From Oscillibacter sp. (lineage in GTDB: Bacteria; Bacillota; Clostridia; Oscillospirales; Oscillospiraceae), in contig NZ_JAQUVF010000009.1 in assembly GCF_028693505.1 (NCBI RefSeq), forward strand, positions 1 to 64,000: a DNA stretch of 64,000 nucleotides, given 5' to 3'. A model generated the notes under the pieces. It saw only the letters and a program-made list of their open reading frames with translations. It was not told the DNA's origin and did no database searches. Of the stretch, positions 26,739 to 35,528 are shown in pieces. How positions within the stretch are numbered: the stretch's first letter is position 1; each line of letters opens with the position of its first letter. The position numbers and the translations under genes were made by a program.

Positions 26739-29700
26739 TCAGTGGATCAGCTCGGATAGCGTGGCGAACATTTTCTCCGGCTCGATGGGTTTGGAAAGGT
26801 GCGCGTTCAAACCGGCCTCCAGCGACCGCCTGCGATCCTCGTCAAAGGCATTGGCGGTCATGGCGATAATCGGAATCCGCTGTGCGTCCGGGCGCAGCAT
26901 GGACCGGATGGTCTTTGCAGCCGTCAAGCCGTCCATGTTCGGCATTCGGACATCCATGAGAATTGCGGCAAAGGTCTCCGGCGGATTGGCGCCAAACAGC
27001 TCCACCGCCTTTTGCCCATCCTCTGCCAGTGTGACAATCATCCCCTGCTTTTCCAGAAGCTTTGTGGCGATGGTCGCATTCAGCGGATGGTCCTCTGCCA
27101 GAAGGATATGCCTGCCGGTCAGACGCTTCCCCTCCCCCGCCGCCTTGGGTTTTTCGGAATTTCCCCGATACAGAGAGATGCGGCGGAATTGAAACGGGAG
27201 ACGGATGGTAAAGACAGACCCCTTTCCAAGCTCGCTGGAAACCGTGATATCGCCGCCCATTTGCCGGGCGATGCTCCGGGACAGCGCCAGCCCCAGTCCC
27301 GTTCCCTGCACGGCGCTGCTATATTGGTTTCGTTCCTGTTCAAAGGGCGTAAAAATGCGCTTTAAAAACTCCTCGCTCATTCCGCAGCCGGTGTCCTGAA
27401 TCACAACTTCCTCCGTCACCGTGGCGGAATCCACATCCGCCCAGGTATTGCGGATGGTCATGCAGACCTGACCGCCCGCGCCGGTAAACTTGCAGGCGTT
27501 ATTCAGAATATTCATCAGCATCTGCTGGGTTTTCTGCACGTCCAGATAGCACTCAAAGTGGGCTATCCGGATTATTTTTTCATCATACAGGAAAGAGATG
27601 TTTTTCTCCCGCATCAGCGGCGCAATCATGTCCACTACCGGCGCGAGAACAGTGCCCGGCAGGCTCCATTCTTTGTTCAGGATGATTTTTCCGCTGTCGA
27701 TCCGGCTCATTTCAAGAATATCGTTGATGACGCCCAGCAGATACTGACTGGACTCGGTGATCTGCTTTAGGTAGCCCCACGCCGTGGGATTGTCCCGCAC
27801 CTCGTCAGACGCCAGCTTTGTCATACCGATGATTGCGTTCATCGGGGTGCGGATTTCGTGGCTCATGTTGGCGAGAAAGCTGGACTTTGCCTGATTGGCT
27901 TTTCGCTCCACTTCCAGCGCGGTATTCAGTTCGTGCATTTTCTTCTCTTCGGTGATATCCGTGTAGCTGATATACGCGAGAATGGAACCGTCAGTCTGCG
28001 CAACGCTGCAGGCGCTTGCGGAAAGCCAAAGCGTTTGCCCCGTCCTCCGGTTGAGGGTGCGATACTCATACAATGCCTTGCTGCCCGCCATTTGCAAGGT
28101 CTCCACGGCTTTCCTGACAATGGGCCGATCCTCCGGAAAGACCAGCTGCATAACGTCCTCGTTTCTAACGCCGATGGCCTTGTCGCGGTCAATCCCCATC
28201 ATTCTGCACACGGCGGAATTGGCGATGATGAGACTGATGTCGCCGCCCTTCAATTCAAACACCAGAACGCCGGCAGAAATGTTATTCAGCGTATCAGCAA
28301 GGGACGCCCGCTCTTTTTTCAAGACCTCCTCCGCCTGCCGCTGGGGCGTGACATCCATGGCGGTGCAGGCAATTTTGATGCGCTTCCCATTTTCACCGTA
28401 GATTGCCGTAAATCCATACAAAAACCAGTGGCAATCGCCGCCAATGTAGTTTCTCGCCTCGCAGCTCACCCGGTCGCATCCCCCGCCGGCATCCGCAAAT
28501 GCCTTTTTCAAAATGGGGACATCCTCAGGATGCGTGGCGCCCAGACGGAACCAGCTGTCCGGATAATCCGGCATGACCTGGGGGGCACGGAAGCACTCTC
28601 GCCCATTAAATTGCAGCGCCATGTTTTTTTCCGGGTAGTATTCAAAATACATCACATTGGCGCTGTTGATGGCGGCCTCCATGGAGGTTTGGACCTCCTG
28701 CAAATGCCGCTGCGTTTCCAGGGACTTTTGCAGATACTCCGCGTTCTTTTCCAGAAGCTTCAGCCGCTCCTGCTGCTCCACCCACTCCTGATTCACGTCC
28801 CGCAAAACAGCCACGGTTTTGGTGCGCTCTCCACGGTTCCCATAGCTGAAAAAGCCCATCATCTCCGTCCAGCGGTAAGACCCGTCCGTCATCTTCAGCC
28901 GAAGCGTGGCCGCCGCCCGGGGCAGGTGCTGTTCCGCCATCTGAAAGAAATGCTCCAAAATCGGAAGATCCTCCGGATGGACGGTATCCTTTGGACCGGT
29001 GTTGTGCAAAATGGTGCAGAAGTCGCTCTGACTGATGGCATAGCGTTTGTATTTTTCGGAGGCATAGAACCCGTGCTCCGGCACCCACTCAAAATACGCC
29101 ACATCCAGATCGTTCAAAATCGCGTGGTAGCGCTCCTGCTCCAGCTTGATCTGCTTTTCCTCCGAGGATATTTTGGTATGCACCGCATACAGCACGGCAA
29201 GATCCTCCCCGCCGATTTTGGCGTCGGAGGCAATATTTGCGTGCAGGCGAATATGCAGTTTTTTCCTGCTTTTAGTATAAATGCCATAGGACACGGAAAT
29301 CGGCGCATGGTTTTCAAGCCCCTCCGCCACCGCCTGCATCACCTTATCCACATTCTCCGCCACCAGATTGACCCTAGCGTCATGGCGCAGATAGGCAAGA
29401 AACTCCTCCGCAGAGTATCCGCACATTTCCGCAAGGCCGGCGGAAACATACTCCGTTTCCACTCTGCCGTCTTTTTTCAGCCGATAGACCGCCACTCCGC
29501 CGGGAATGCTGTTGAGTAAAATCTGCTGCTGAGATTGCACCCGGCTTAGCTCCCTCGTTAAAACGGCCCGCTCCGCCTCCGCGCTGGGCACGGAGAGATC
29601 TACGTCGCACACAAGCCAGCCGCCGTCCGTCCTCACGCAGCAGGCGGATGCGCAAATGGGCAGTGCTGGCGACGAATCCCCCGGGACGAACTGCTTGCCC

Positions 29701-29966
29701 TGTATCGCAAACAGGGCGAGGTCCGGGCCCCGGTCATGGCGGTGGAAGTGTTCAATTTCAAGGGAAACTCTCTCCGGACACTGCCTGCAATCCCGCTCCA
29801 GCAGGGCGCGCAGCGCCTGATGGCCGCTGGCGGCGCAAGACTGGTCCGCGCCGATCCATTCAATTGTTTCCGTGACGCACGCCAAGGTCTTTTCAACGTC
29901 GCGTTCTTCATAATAGGCATGGAGCAGGGCACGCAAAGCGTCCTCAGCTACCTTCCAGGTTGTCAC
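26739..29966 (-). CDS. Hybrid sensor histidine kinase: N-terminal NTF2-like domain, multiple PAS domains, HisKA, HATPase and receiver
   Basis: FLANMSHEIRTPMNAIIGMTKLA (H box), QGTGLGLALSRSIARQMGGDITVSSELGKGSVFTIRLPF (G boxes), LLAEDHPLNATIATKLLEKQG...AILMDVRMPNMDGLTAAKTIR (REC), and repeated PAS/PAC signatures. Confidence 0.93.
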   Translation of the reverse strand: MTTWKVAEDALRALLHAYYEERDVEKTLACVTETIEWIGADQSCAASGHQALRALLERDCRQCPERVSLEIEHFHRHDRGPDLALFAIQGKQFVPGDSSPALPICASACCVRTDGGWLVCDVDLSVPSAEAERAVLTRELSRVQSQQQILLNSIPGGVAVYRLKKDGRVETEYVSAGLAEMCGYSAEEFLAYLRHDARVNLVAENVDKVMQAVAEGLENHAPISVSYGIYTKSRKKLHIRLHANIASDAKIGGEDLAVLYAVHTKISSEEKQIKLEQERYHAILNDLDVAYFEWVPEHGFYASEKYKRYAISQSDFCTILHNTGPKDTVHPEDLPILEHFFQMAEQHLPRAAATLRLKMTDGSYRWTEMMGFFSYGNRGERTKTVAVLRDVNQEWVEQQERLKLLEKNAEYLQKSLETQRHLQEVQTSMEAAINSANVMYFEYYPEKNMALQFNGRECFRAPQVMPDYPDSWFRLGATHPEDVPILKKAFADAGGGCDRVSCEARNYIGGDCHWFLYGFTAIYGENGKRIKIACTAMDVTPQRQAEEVLKKERASLADTLNNISAGVLVFELKGGDISLIIANSAVCRMMGIDRDKAIGVRNEDVMQLVFPEDRPIVRKAVETLQMAGSKALYEYRTLNRRTGQTLWLSASACSVAQTDGSILAYISYTDITEEKKMHELNTALEVERKANQAKSSFLANMSHEIRTPMNAIIGMTKLASDEVRDNPTAWGYLKQITESSQYLLGVINDILEMSRIDSGKIILNKEWSLPGTVLAPVVDMIAPLMREKNISFLYDEKIIRIAHFECYLDVQKTQQMLMNILNNACKFTGAGGQVCMTIRNTWADVDSATVTEEVVIQDTGCGMSEEFLKRIFTPFEQERNQYSSAVQGTGLGLALSRSIARQMGGDITVSSELGKGSVFTIRLPFQFRRISLYRGNSEKPKAAGEGKRLTGRHILLAEDHPLNATIATKLLEKQGMIVTLAEDGQKAVELFGANPPETFAAILMDVRMPNMDGLTAAKTIRSMLRPDAQRIPIIAMTANAFDEDRRRSLEAGLNAHLSKPIEPEKMFATLSELIH

Positions 29967-30301
29967 AGACAGTCCCTCCTATGCTGTTTCTCTTTGAGCG
30001 TGGCGTCCAAAAAGCGGTGTACCCTTCCATGCCCCAGTCTCATCGCTTTTGAGATGCTGCCGGGACGGAAATACTGTTTTTGGAAAATTTTTGTATTTTA
30101 TAATTTTATCACTGATTACCAGAAATTACAACGGCAGAGTTTGTTATAATTGTACAATCCGGTAAAGTTTTTCGCCGCGTATGGAATGAATCTGCGGAAA
30201 ATCCAAGAATACCGCCAGAAACGCAAACGTGCCTCCGCCCGCTCCCTGCTAGTCTGAATTCCGGCAGTTTCCAATAGAATGCCGTGAAGGGGGGTGGGCG
30301 C

Positions 30302-30715
30302 ATGGCAATCGTATTCGCATTGCTGGCAGGGATTTTTACCGCGGCGGAATCCGCGATCAACTCCCAGCTGGGCAAACAAATCACGCCCAGCATTGCCACA
30401 CTCCACTCTCTGGCAACGGGTGCGGCCTTCATGCTGGCGGTCAGTTTCCTGCGAGGCTCCTACACGCGCTATCCCAAAATTTTTTCTCTTAGCCCCGTCT
30501 GGCTGATCGGTGGGATATTGGGAGCGCTGATCATCTATCTTTCCTCCAAGGCAATTCCCGTTCTGGGCGTGTCCCGTGCCCTGACGCTCATCCTCGCCGC
30601 CCAAATTCTGACGGGACTGGTGATCGACGCCGTGTATCACGGCTCCGGCATCAATGTCTATCAGGTATTCGGCGTACTGTTTTTTCTGCTTGGAGCGAAT
30701 CTGATCATCCGGTGA
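30302..30715 (+). CDS. DMT-type (YdcZ/DUF606-like) transporter
   Basis: MAIVFALLAGIFTAAESAINSQLGKQI...GALIIYLSSKAIPVLGVSRALTLILAAQILTGLVIDAV. Confidence 0.8.
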   Translation: MAIVFALLAGIFTAAESAINSQLGKQITPSIATLHSLATGAAFMLAVSFLRGSYTRYPKIFSLSPVWLIGGILGALIIYLSSKAIPVLGVSRALTLILAAQILTGLVIDAVYHGSGINVYQVFGVLFFLLGANLIIR

Positions 30716-30779
30716 AGCCGCGCCGCCGCCCTTGCGCAGCAGCAGGCACGGCCGGAGAAAGTTCTCCGGCCATGCTTTT

Positions 30780-31601
30780 TCAGCTTTCAAAGACTCCGTA
30801 TGCCCCCTGCCGCCGGTCTGCCACCGGCAGGGCAATTTGCGTGATGTAGTCTGCGGCGTTTGTGCCCCGGTTGGCCGGTCCCTCCAGATAGACGGACTGG
30901 AAACCTCCCTCGGTGCGGATGCCGTTTTCCTTCACATAGCGCGCCAACACCCCGCAGGCGTCGGCAATGCCCTCATACGGTCCGCGGTAATAGACGCACA
31001 CCACCTGCGTCTCCGGAAACTCCATGCGCTCCTCGCCGTCAAAGCCCTCCTCCATGGGAATGCAGCACAAAAGGTCCAGCGCCGTGGGGCTTTGTCCCAT
31101 GCGCTGGGTGAACATCCGCTCGCCGCTGGAGAGCCGATAGCCGGAGTGGGCGGCGGCGATGTACGTCTCCCGCAGGCGCACCGCGGCCTCCGCCACATCC
31201 CCACACACATAGCGGCGGGCAAAGCACACCCGCCGCGGCAGCGTTGCCCAGCGGATGGGCAGCTGGCCGGGCCTGGCGGCGCGAATCTGCAAAAGCTGGA
31301 TGTTGCGGTCCAGCGTGGCGCGCAGATCGGTGAGCCGCTTGAGCTGCGCGTCAATATTGGCGGTATCGTAGTAGTATTCCCGCACCTCCCGCAGTGTCAG
31401 CCCCAGACTTTGCAGCGCCCGGATGGCCCGCACCTGCGTGATATTATCGGCGGAGTAGTAACGGTAGCCGCTCTCTTCGTCCTGATAGGCAGGAGTCAGC
31501 AGGCCCTGTGCCTCGAAGTTTAAGAGCATTTTGCGGGTGACGCCCACAAATTTGGCCACCTCGCCAATTTGAAACAGACTTGATTCTCTGTTTTTCATCA
31601 A
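30780..31601 (-). CDS. MerR family transcriptional regulator with GyrI-like effector-binding domain
   Basis: LFQIGEVAKFVGVTRKMLLNFEAQGLLTPAYQDEESGYRYYSADNITQVRAIRALQSLGLTLREV; C-terminal FPETQVVCVYYRGPYEGI. Confidence 0.92.
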   Translation of the reverse strand: MMKNRESSLFQIGEVAKFVGVTRKMLLNFEAQGLLTPAYQDEESGYRYYSADNITQVRAIRALQSLGLTLREVREYYYDTANIDAQLKRLTDLRATLDRNIQLLQIRAARPGQLPIRWATLPRRVCFARRYVCGDVAEAAVRLRETYIAAAHSGYRLSSGERMFTQRMGQSPTALDLLCCIPMEEGFDGEERMEFPETQVVCVYYRGPYEGIADACGVLARYVKENGIRTEGGFQSVYLEGPANRGTNAADYITQIALPVADRRQGAYGVFES

Positions 31602-31628
31602 AATTCCCTCTTTTTCCCCAAAAAACGC

Positions 31629-31659
31629 TTGACTCGTCCATCGATGGACGGTGTAAGCT
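31629..31659 (+). promoter_or_regulatory. MerR-type operator/promoter with 19-bp spacer and central palindrome
   Basis: TTGACT-CGTCCATCGATGGACGGTG-TAAGCT; CGTCCATCGATGGACG is a perfect palindrome between -35 and -10, divergent from the MerR gene. Confidence 0.78.
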
Positions 31660-31694
31660 GATTATACCAAAAGGAAAAACCAAACACAAGGACG

Positions 31695-31961
31695 GTGACG
31701 TGCTTGAGCTTGAAAAGCTACTGCGAGGCCAGTGGAAAGCAATCCCTTTTGACGCAGTGGGACGCGGAAAAGAATCTGCCCCTTACGCCGGAGACCGTGG
31801 GTCACGCCAGCGGCAAACCGGTGTGGTGGCGTTGCGAGCAGGGGCATTCGTGGCAGACGCAAGTGCACAGCCGCGCCGCCGGGGCCACCGGCTGTCCCGT
31901 GTGCAATGCCCTGCGCCTGGCGCAGCGGCGCAACCGAAAGCTGGAGGTGAGGAATTCATGA
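31695..31961 (+). CDS. Zinc-ribbon domain protein (DUF4379-like), GTG start
   Basis: SLLTQWDAEKNLPLTPETVGHASGKPVWWRCEQGHSWQTQVHSRAAGATGCPVCNALRL. Confidence 0.85.
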   Translation: MTCLSLKSYCEASGKQSLLTQWDAEKNLPLTPETVGHASGKPVWWRCEQGHSWQTQVHSRAAGATGCPVCNALRLAQRRNRKLEVRNS

Positions 31962-32131
31962 CCTATGCCTGCGGGCAGTGCGGCTTCATCTTTACCCGCA
32001 CCGGACCGGTGGAGTGCTGCCCCGCCTGTGAGCGGGACTGTCTGCGCCGCGCCACGGCGGCAGAGCAGTCGCAGCTTACCCTGCTGCTGCGCCGGGAGCA
32101 GCCCAAGCAAACCGGCAGCATGAAGCGGTAA
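31958..32131 (+). CDS. Small zinc-ribbon protein (57 aa), translationally coupled to the upstream gene
   Basis: MTYACGQCGFIFTRTGPVECCPACERDCLRRATAAEQSQLTLLLRREQPKQTGSMKR, CxxC...CxxC; start overlaps the previous stop (ATGA). Confidence 0.72.
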   Translation: MTYACGQCGFIFTRTGPVECCPACERDCLRRATAAEQSQLTLLLRREQPKQTGSMKR

Positions 32132-32264
32132 GAACGTCTGTAAGAAAAGAATTTTGGGTATGTTTCTCCGCCTGCAATGGGATCTGGCGCTGCGATAACG
32201 CGGCAGCATCATGAAAGCTCCGGCTTTCCTCTTGCGCAGGAAGGAACCCGGCAATCAAAAAAAA

Positions 32265-32308
32265 CGTGAGCCTCCCCTTGACGGGGAGGCTCACGTTTTT
32301 TTGCGGTG
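32265..32308. terminator. Strong terminator hairpin
   Basis: AACGTGAGCCTCCCCttgaCGGGGAGGCTCACGTTTTTTT. Confidence 0.85.
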
Positions 32309-32332
32309 GCCATACGGCCTTGAAAATTTCCT

Positions 32333-33736
32333 TCAGCTATGGGGCTTCCTTCCCAGCGCAATGACCAGATTGCCGTCCTGCCAGGAAACGAGCGGCGTTT
32401 GCCTGCCGGCAAAGCTTATCGGCTTTTTTCCGTTCATCATCGGCAGCTGTTCCCCACGGAATACAGAAAGCGCCAAACCGATTAAGGCCAAATCCAAAAC
32501 CAAGTGCAGGTTTCCGATCAGCAGCGGAAAGTGTACAGAGGTCAACACAAACCCCAGATTGAGCAGTATGCTCAAAACCGCCTGTATGCCAAGACTCCAT
32601 ACGACGGACAGCGCAATCATCTTTCCCAACTGATTTTTCTGTTCCATGCACTTGCGAACCATCCAAACCATCACCAGCGCAAAGCAAATCATCACAGCCG
32701 CAAAGGGCAGCCAACCCATTCCATGAATGATAGTCGTTAAAAAGCAGTCGCTTTGCGATTCCGGAACCAACTGATAAAAGGCAAGGCCGTCCGATGCAAA
32801 CGGAGCATCTTTCATACTTCCCTCGCCCAGAAGCGCCGCGCCATGCAAAGCGGCGCGGATTACCGACGCCCAGTAGCCCCCGCCAAGCGGGTCCTGTTCC
32901 GGATGAAGCAGCAGTGCGATACGGGATCTTCCCCAGCCCCGCGCAAATAGATATGCAAAAAAGCCAAGGGCGATCCCGCCCAGCGCGGCAACCGCTCCAA
33001 CGGACTTCCCCCTGCCGATTCCAAACCAGTCCTGTCCCGCGGCCACACTCAGCAGCACGAACCCCACCGCCATAAGCAGGAGGAGCCCCGTCATATACGG
33101 GATATACATCTCCAACATTGCCAACGGCACAAACCCCAAAACCGCCCAAAGCATTCCGCGCCAGCCCCGCATTCTGCACGAATACAGCCAGCACGCATAG
33201 ACCGTGGGAAACAGGCTTCCCGCATAGCGGGCGTAGTAAGACACATGGTTTATGACCGGGGAGACCGCGCAGAGAACGACGGTCAGCCCAATTGCCCCGG
33301 CATAAATCTGCTTTGCATAGGCTCCCAGCGCGGAAAAGTCCAGCAAATAGCACGCACTCAGCGCGGCGAATCCGACAAGCAGCGCCACCGCCGTACTGAC
33401 CGGAGATAGTTGCTCGCTCCCCCAACCGGCTGTCAGCCATACCCGCAAAGAAGCGCCAAGGACGGCGATTCCGCCCGTCAGAAGCAGCAGCCCCCGCTGG
33501 GGCTTCGGGCGATGCACCCGGTCCAGCTCCGACCCCACCGTCACCGGGTCCCCCATCTGGCGCAAGGCCTCCGTTTCCGCCGCGTCGTCGTCCATTCCAT
33601 CCGCTGCGTACGCATCTTTCTGGTCCAGCAGATGGGTGCGCAGCTCCGCCATCAGCGCAGGCTGCGCACGTTTCCAACGAATCTGCTGACACGCCGTTTC
33701 AATATACGCCGAAATATTGTCAGGCAAAAAAGGCAC
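32333..33736 (-). CDS. SEDS (FtsW/RodA-like) membrane protein with N-terminal HAAS/permease-prefix-type domain
   Basis: N-term YIETACQQIRWKRAQPALMAELRTHLLDQKDAYAADGMDDDAAETEALRQMGDPVTVG, then about 10 TM segments ending in a SEDS-like C-terminal half (FLTTIIHGMGWLPFAAVMICF...SIQAVLSILLNLGFVLTSVHFPLL). Confidence 0.75.
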   Translation of the reverse strand: MPFLPDNISAYIETACQQIRWKRAQPALMAELRTHLLDQKDAYAADGMDDDAAETEALRQMGDPVTVGSELDRVHRPKPQRGLLLLTGGIAVLGASLRVWLTAGWGSEQLSPVSTAVALLVGFAALSACYLLDFSALGAYAKQIYAGAIGLTVVLCAVSPVINHVSYYARYAGSLFPTVYACWLYSCRMRGWRGMLWAVLGFVPLAMLEMYIPYMTGLLLLMAVGFVLLSVAAGQDWFGIGRGKSVGAVAALGGIALGFFAYLFARGWGRSRIALLLHPEQDPLGGGYWASVIRAALHGAALLGEGSMKDAPFASDGLAFYQLVPESQSDCFLTTIIHGMGWLPFAAVMICFALVMVWMVRKCMEQKNQLGKMIALSVVWSLGIQAVLSILLNLGFVLTSVHFPLLIGNLHLVLDLALIGLALSVFRGEQLPMMNGKKPISFAGRQTPLVSWQDGNLVIALGRKPHS

Positions 33737-34061
33737 CCCCTCGGAGTACGCGATTAACCGCGCCGGTATATGCTTCCCATTCTTCCTTCTTTGCCAGAAG
33801 CTGCTCTTTCCCCGATGCGCTCAGGTGATAGTACTTTCTGGGGCGATTGCTGTCCGTTTCCTCCACCCACGATGTGATAAAGCCCTTCTCCTCCAGCGCA
33901 TGAAGCAGCGGATACAGTGTCCCGGCCTTGAGGTCGAAGGTGTGGTCGGACCGGCGGCGCAGCTGCTCGATCATCTGATAGCCGTACATGTCCTTTTCCT
34001 CCAGCAGCTTTAAAAGCAGCATTCCGATACTGCCGGTTATGAGACTCTTGTCAATGCTCAT
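33720..34061 (-). CDS. PadR family transcriptional regulator
   Basis: MLLLKLLEEKDMYGYQMIEQLRRRSDHTFDLKAGTLYPLLHALEEKGFITSWVEETDSNRPRKYYHLSASGKEQL. Confidence 0.95.
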   Translation of the reverse strand: MSIDKSLITGSIGMLLLKLLEEKDMYGYQMIEQLRRRSDHTFDLKAGTLYPLLHALEEKGFITSWVEETDSNRPRKYYHLSASGKEQLLAKKEEWEAYTGAVNRVLRGGAFFA

Positions 34062-34294
34062 AGATAGGCCCCCTATATATAGGATGCCTATATATTAATC
34101 CTTAACGACAACCGTGTCAATGCCAAATCCAAATAATCCTCTGCCGCATGCGAACCTCCTTCTTGCAGTATTGGCCTGTATGGCAGTTGAAGATAAAAAA
34201 GATACGCCGCAAAACCGAATCCCCGCCCCACTTCGGTGGGGCAGTTTCCTTCTTTTGGCATATCCTGTATTATAGACGTTAGGAGGTGCCAAGC

Positions 34295-34660
34295 ATGATC
34301 ATGCAGGCCATCGTAATAGAAGTACAGTGGGAGCGTCTGCTTGTACTGGATCTCGACACCCGGCAGCAAGTCCTTGTCATTACACCGGACGCCGTCCGAT
34401 TCCGCCCCGGCGATTTCGTGCGCATCTGGTACAACGGCGTGATGACGCGCAGCATTCCGCCGCAAATCTACGCGCTGCGCATTGCGGCCGGTCCATGGGA
34501 GAATTTCCCGCCCGTGCGTCCCTCTCCGCCGGTCATTTCCCCGCCTGTGGTGTTCCCGCCCGTTTTCCGACCGCCGTTTTTTCCCCGTCCGCCCCACGAC
34601 CATCCGGGAAACAGACCGCCCCACGATCATCCGGGAAACAGGCCGCCCCACCGCAGGTGA
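34295..34660 (+). CDS. Uncharacterised small protein with Pro/His-rich C-terminal tail
   Basis: AGGAGGTG RBS; MIMQAIVIEVQWERLLVLDLDTRQQVLVITPDAVRFRPGDFVRIWYNG...(PPHDHPGNR)2. Confidence 0.75.
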   Translation: MIMQAIVIEVQWERLLVLDLDTRQQVLVITPDAVRFRPGDFVRIWYNGVMTRSIPPQIYALRIAAGPWENFPPVRPSPPVISPPVVFPPVFRPPFFPRPPHDHPGNRPPHDHPGNRPPHRR

Positions 34661-34665
34661 TTTCT

Positions 34666-34698
34666 GCCGCCCCCCCATGGGGGCGGTTTTCTTTTACC
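34666..34698 (+). terminator. Terminator after small ORF 1
   Basis: CTGCCGCCCCCCcatGGGGGCGGttttctttt. Confidence 0.7.
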
Positions 34699-34816
34699 GT
34701 CCCGCTCCTCCGGCTTGCGGCGGCAGAGAGGCACTCCCTCATTCGTTATGTTTTTTCTTTCAAATTTCTACATAATCTGCGTGGCGATGCGCAAGCTATC
34801 CCGGAGGTGATTTTTC

Positions 34817-34969
34817 ATGAATAACCGTATTGAGATCGAAAGCCCGCGCAAAAAGCCCCACAAAGAAGATGAGAAGCCCATCTCAAAGGTTTATCCGGCA
34901 ATTGACAACGATCTTGCCCGGGATAATCTCGAAAATAATATCCCTGCCGCCGATCTGGAGGACCTGTGA
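34817..34969 (+). CDS. 50-aa small protein (below the ORF-track cutoff)
   Basis: CGGAGGTGATTTTTCATG start; MNNRIEIESPRKKPHKEDEKPISKVYPAIDNDLARDNLENNIPAADLEDL. Confidence 0.68.
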   Translation: MNNRIEIESPRKKPHKEDEKPISKVYPAIDNDLARDNLENNIPAADLEDL

Positions 34970-35001
34970 CCCGCCGCCCCTTAACGGGGCGGTTTTCTTT
35001 T
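34970..35001 (+). terminator. Terminator after small ORF 2
   Basis: CCGCCCCttaaCGGGGCGGttttctttt. Confidence 0.75.
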
Positions 35002-35060
35002 CCGCTCGCCCCTCTGAATAGTTGCCGGGAATCTGCGCACGCTATCCTCGAGGTGGTCGT

Positions 35061-35216
35061 ATGTCGTATGTAAATCCCAAATTGGAATCCCGATTCGAGT
35101 CCCTGTCCATTGACCTGAAAAACGAAATTCTATCCCGCGACGTTCAAATCAACAATTTATATGATCTCATCGCAGTTCTTCAACAGATCATCGACGACGG
35201 AGAGTCCGCCACTTAA
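35061..35216 (+). CDS. 51-aa small protein
   Basis: GAGGTGGTCGTATG start; MSYVNPKLESRFESLSIDLKNEILSRDVQINNLYDLIAVLQQIIDDGESAT. Confidence 0.7.
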   Translation: MSYVNPKLESRFESLSIDLKNEILSRDVQINNLYDLIAVLQQIIDDGESAT

Positions 35217-35236
35217 TTGTGGCGGACTTCTTTTCC
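35205..35236 (+). terminator. Terminator after small ORF 3 (stem begins in the coding end)
   Basis: GTCCGCCACttaattGTGGCGGACttctttt. Confidence 0.75.
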
Positions 35237-35328
35237 CGGCGCCCCGTTTGGAGCGGTCATGCCCCTCCTCCTTTTTTATCCACGTATTTTTGATCATTTA
35301 TTTCAAACCATACTGTGGAGGTGATAGT

Positions 35329-35499
35329 ATGGGATTAACGTATACAGACCAATACGCAAACATTGGCCCAACGCCTGAGGCAGCCGCCTTTTTTAACGAT
35401 CTTCCGGATTTTATAAAGGCGCAAATACTTGCGCAGGGAGCGCCAAGCTCGTTGGACGCTCTCAAAAAAATGGCTGATGAAGCAGACTATATCTTCTAA
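35329..35499 (+). CDS. 56-aa small protein
   Basis: GTGGAGGTGATAGTATG start; MGLTYTDQYANIGPTPEAAAFFNDLPDFIKAQILAQGAPSSLDALKKMADEADYIF. Confidence 0.7.
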   Translation: MGLTYTDQYANIGPTPEAAAFFNDLPDFIKAQILAQGAPSSLDALKKMADEADYIF

Positions 35500-35502
35500 T
35501 TT

Positions 35503-35528
35503 CGCCGCCCGATCAGGGCGGCTTTTTA
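35503..35528 (+). terminator. Terminator after small ORF 4
   Basis: GCCGCCCgatcaGGGCGGCtttttaa. Confidence 0.65.

Noticed and set aside
32337-33692. 451-aa minus-strand ORF in another frame inside the HAAS-SEDS gene
   Set aside because: Gly/Arg/Cys-rich non-membrane translation; the 32333-33736 frame has coherent TM helices and a HAAS-type N-terminus.
34088-34678. 196-aa minus-strand ORF opposite small ORF 1
   Set aside because: Low-complexity repeated VGRPVSRM translation arises from the antisense of PPHDHPGNR codons; no RBS.
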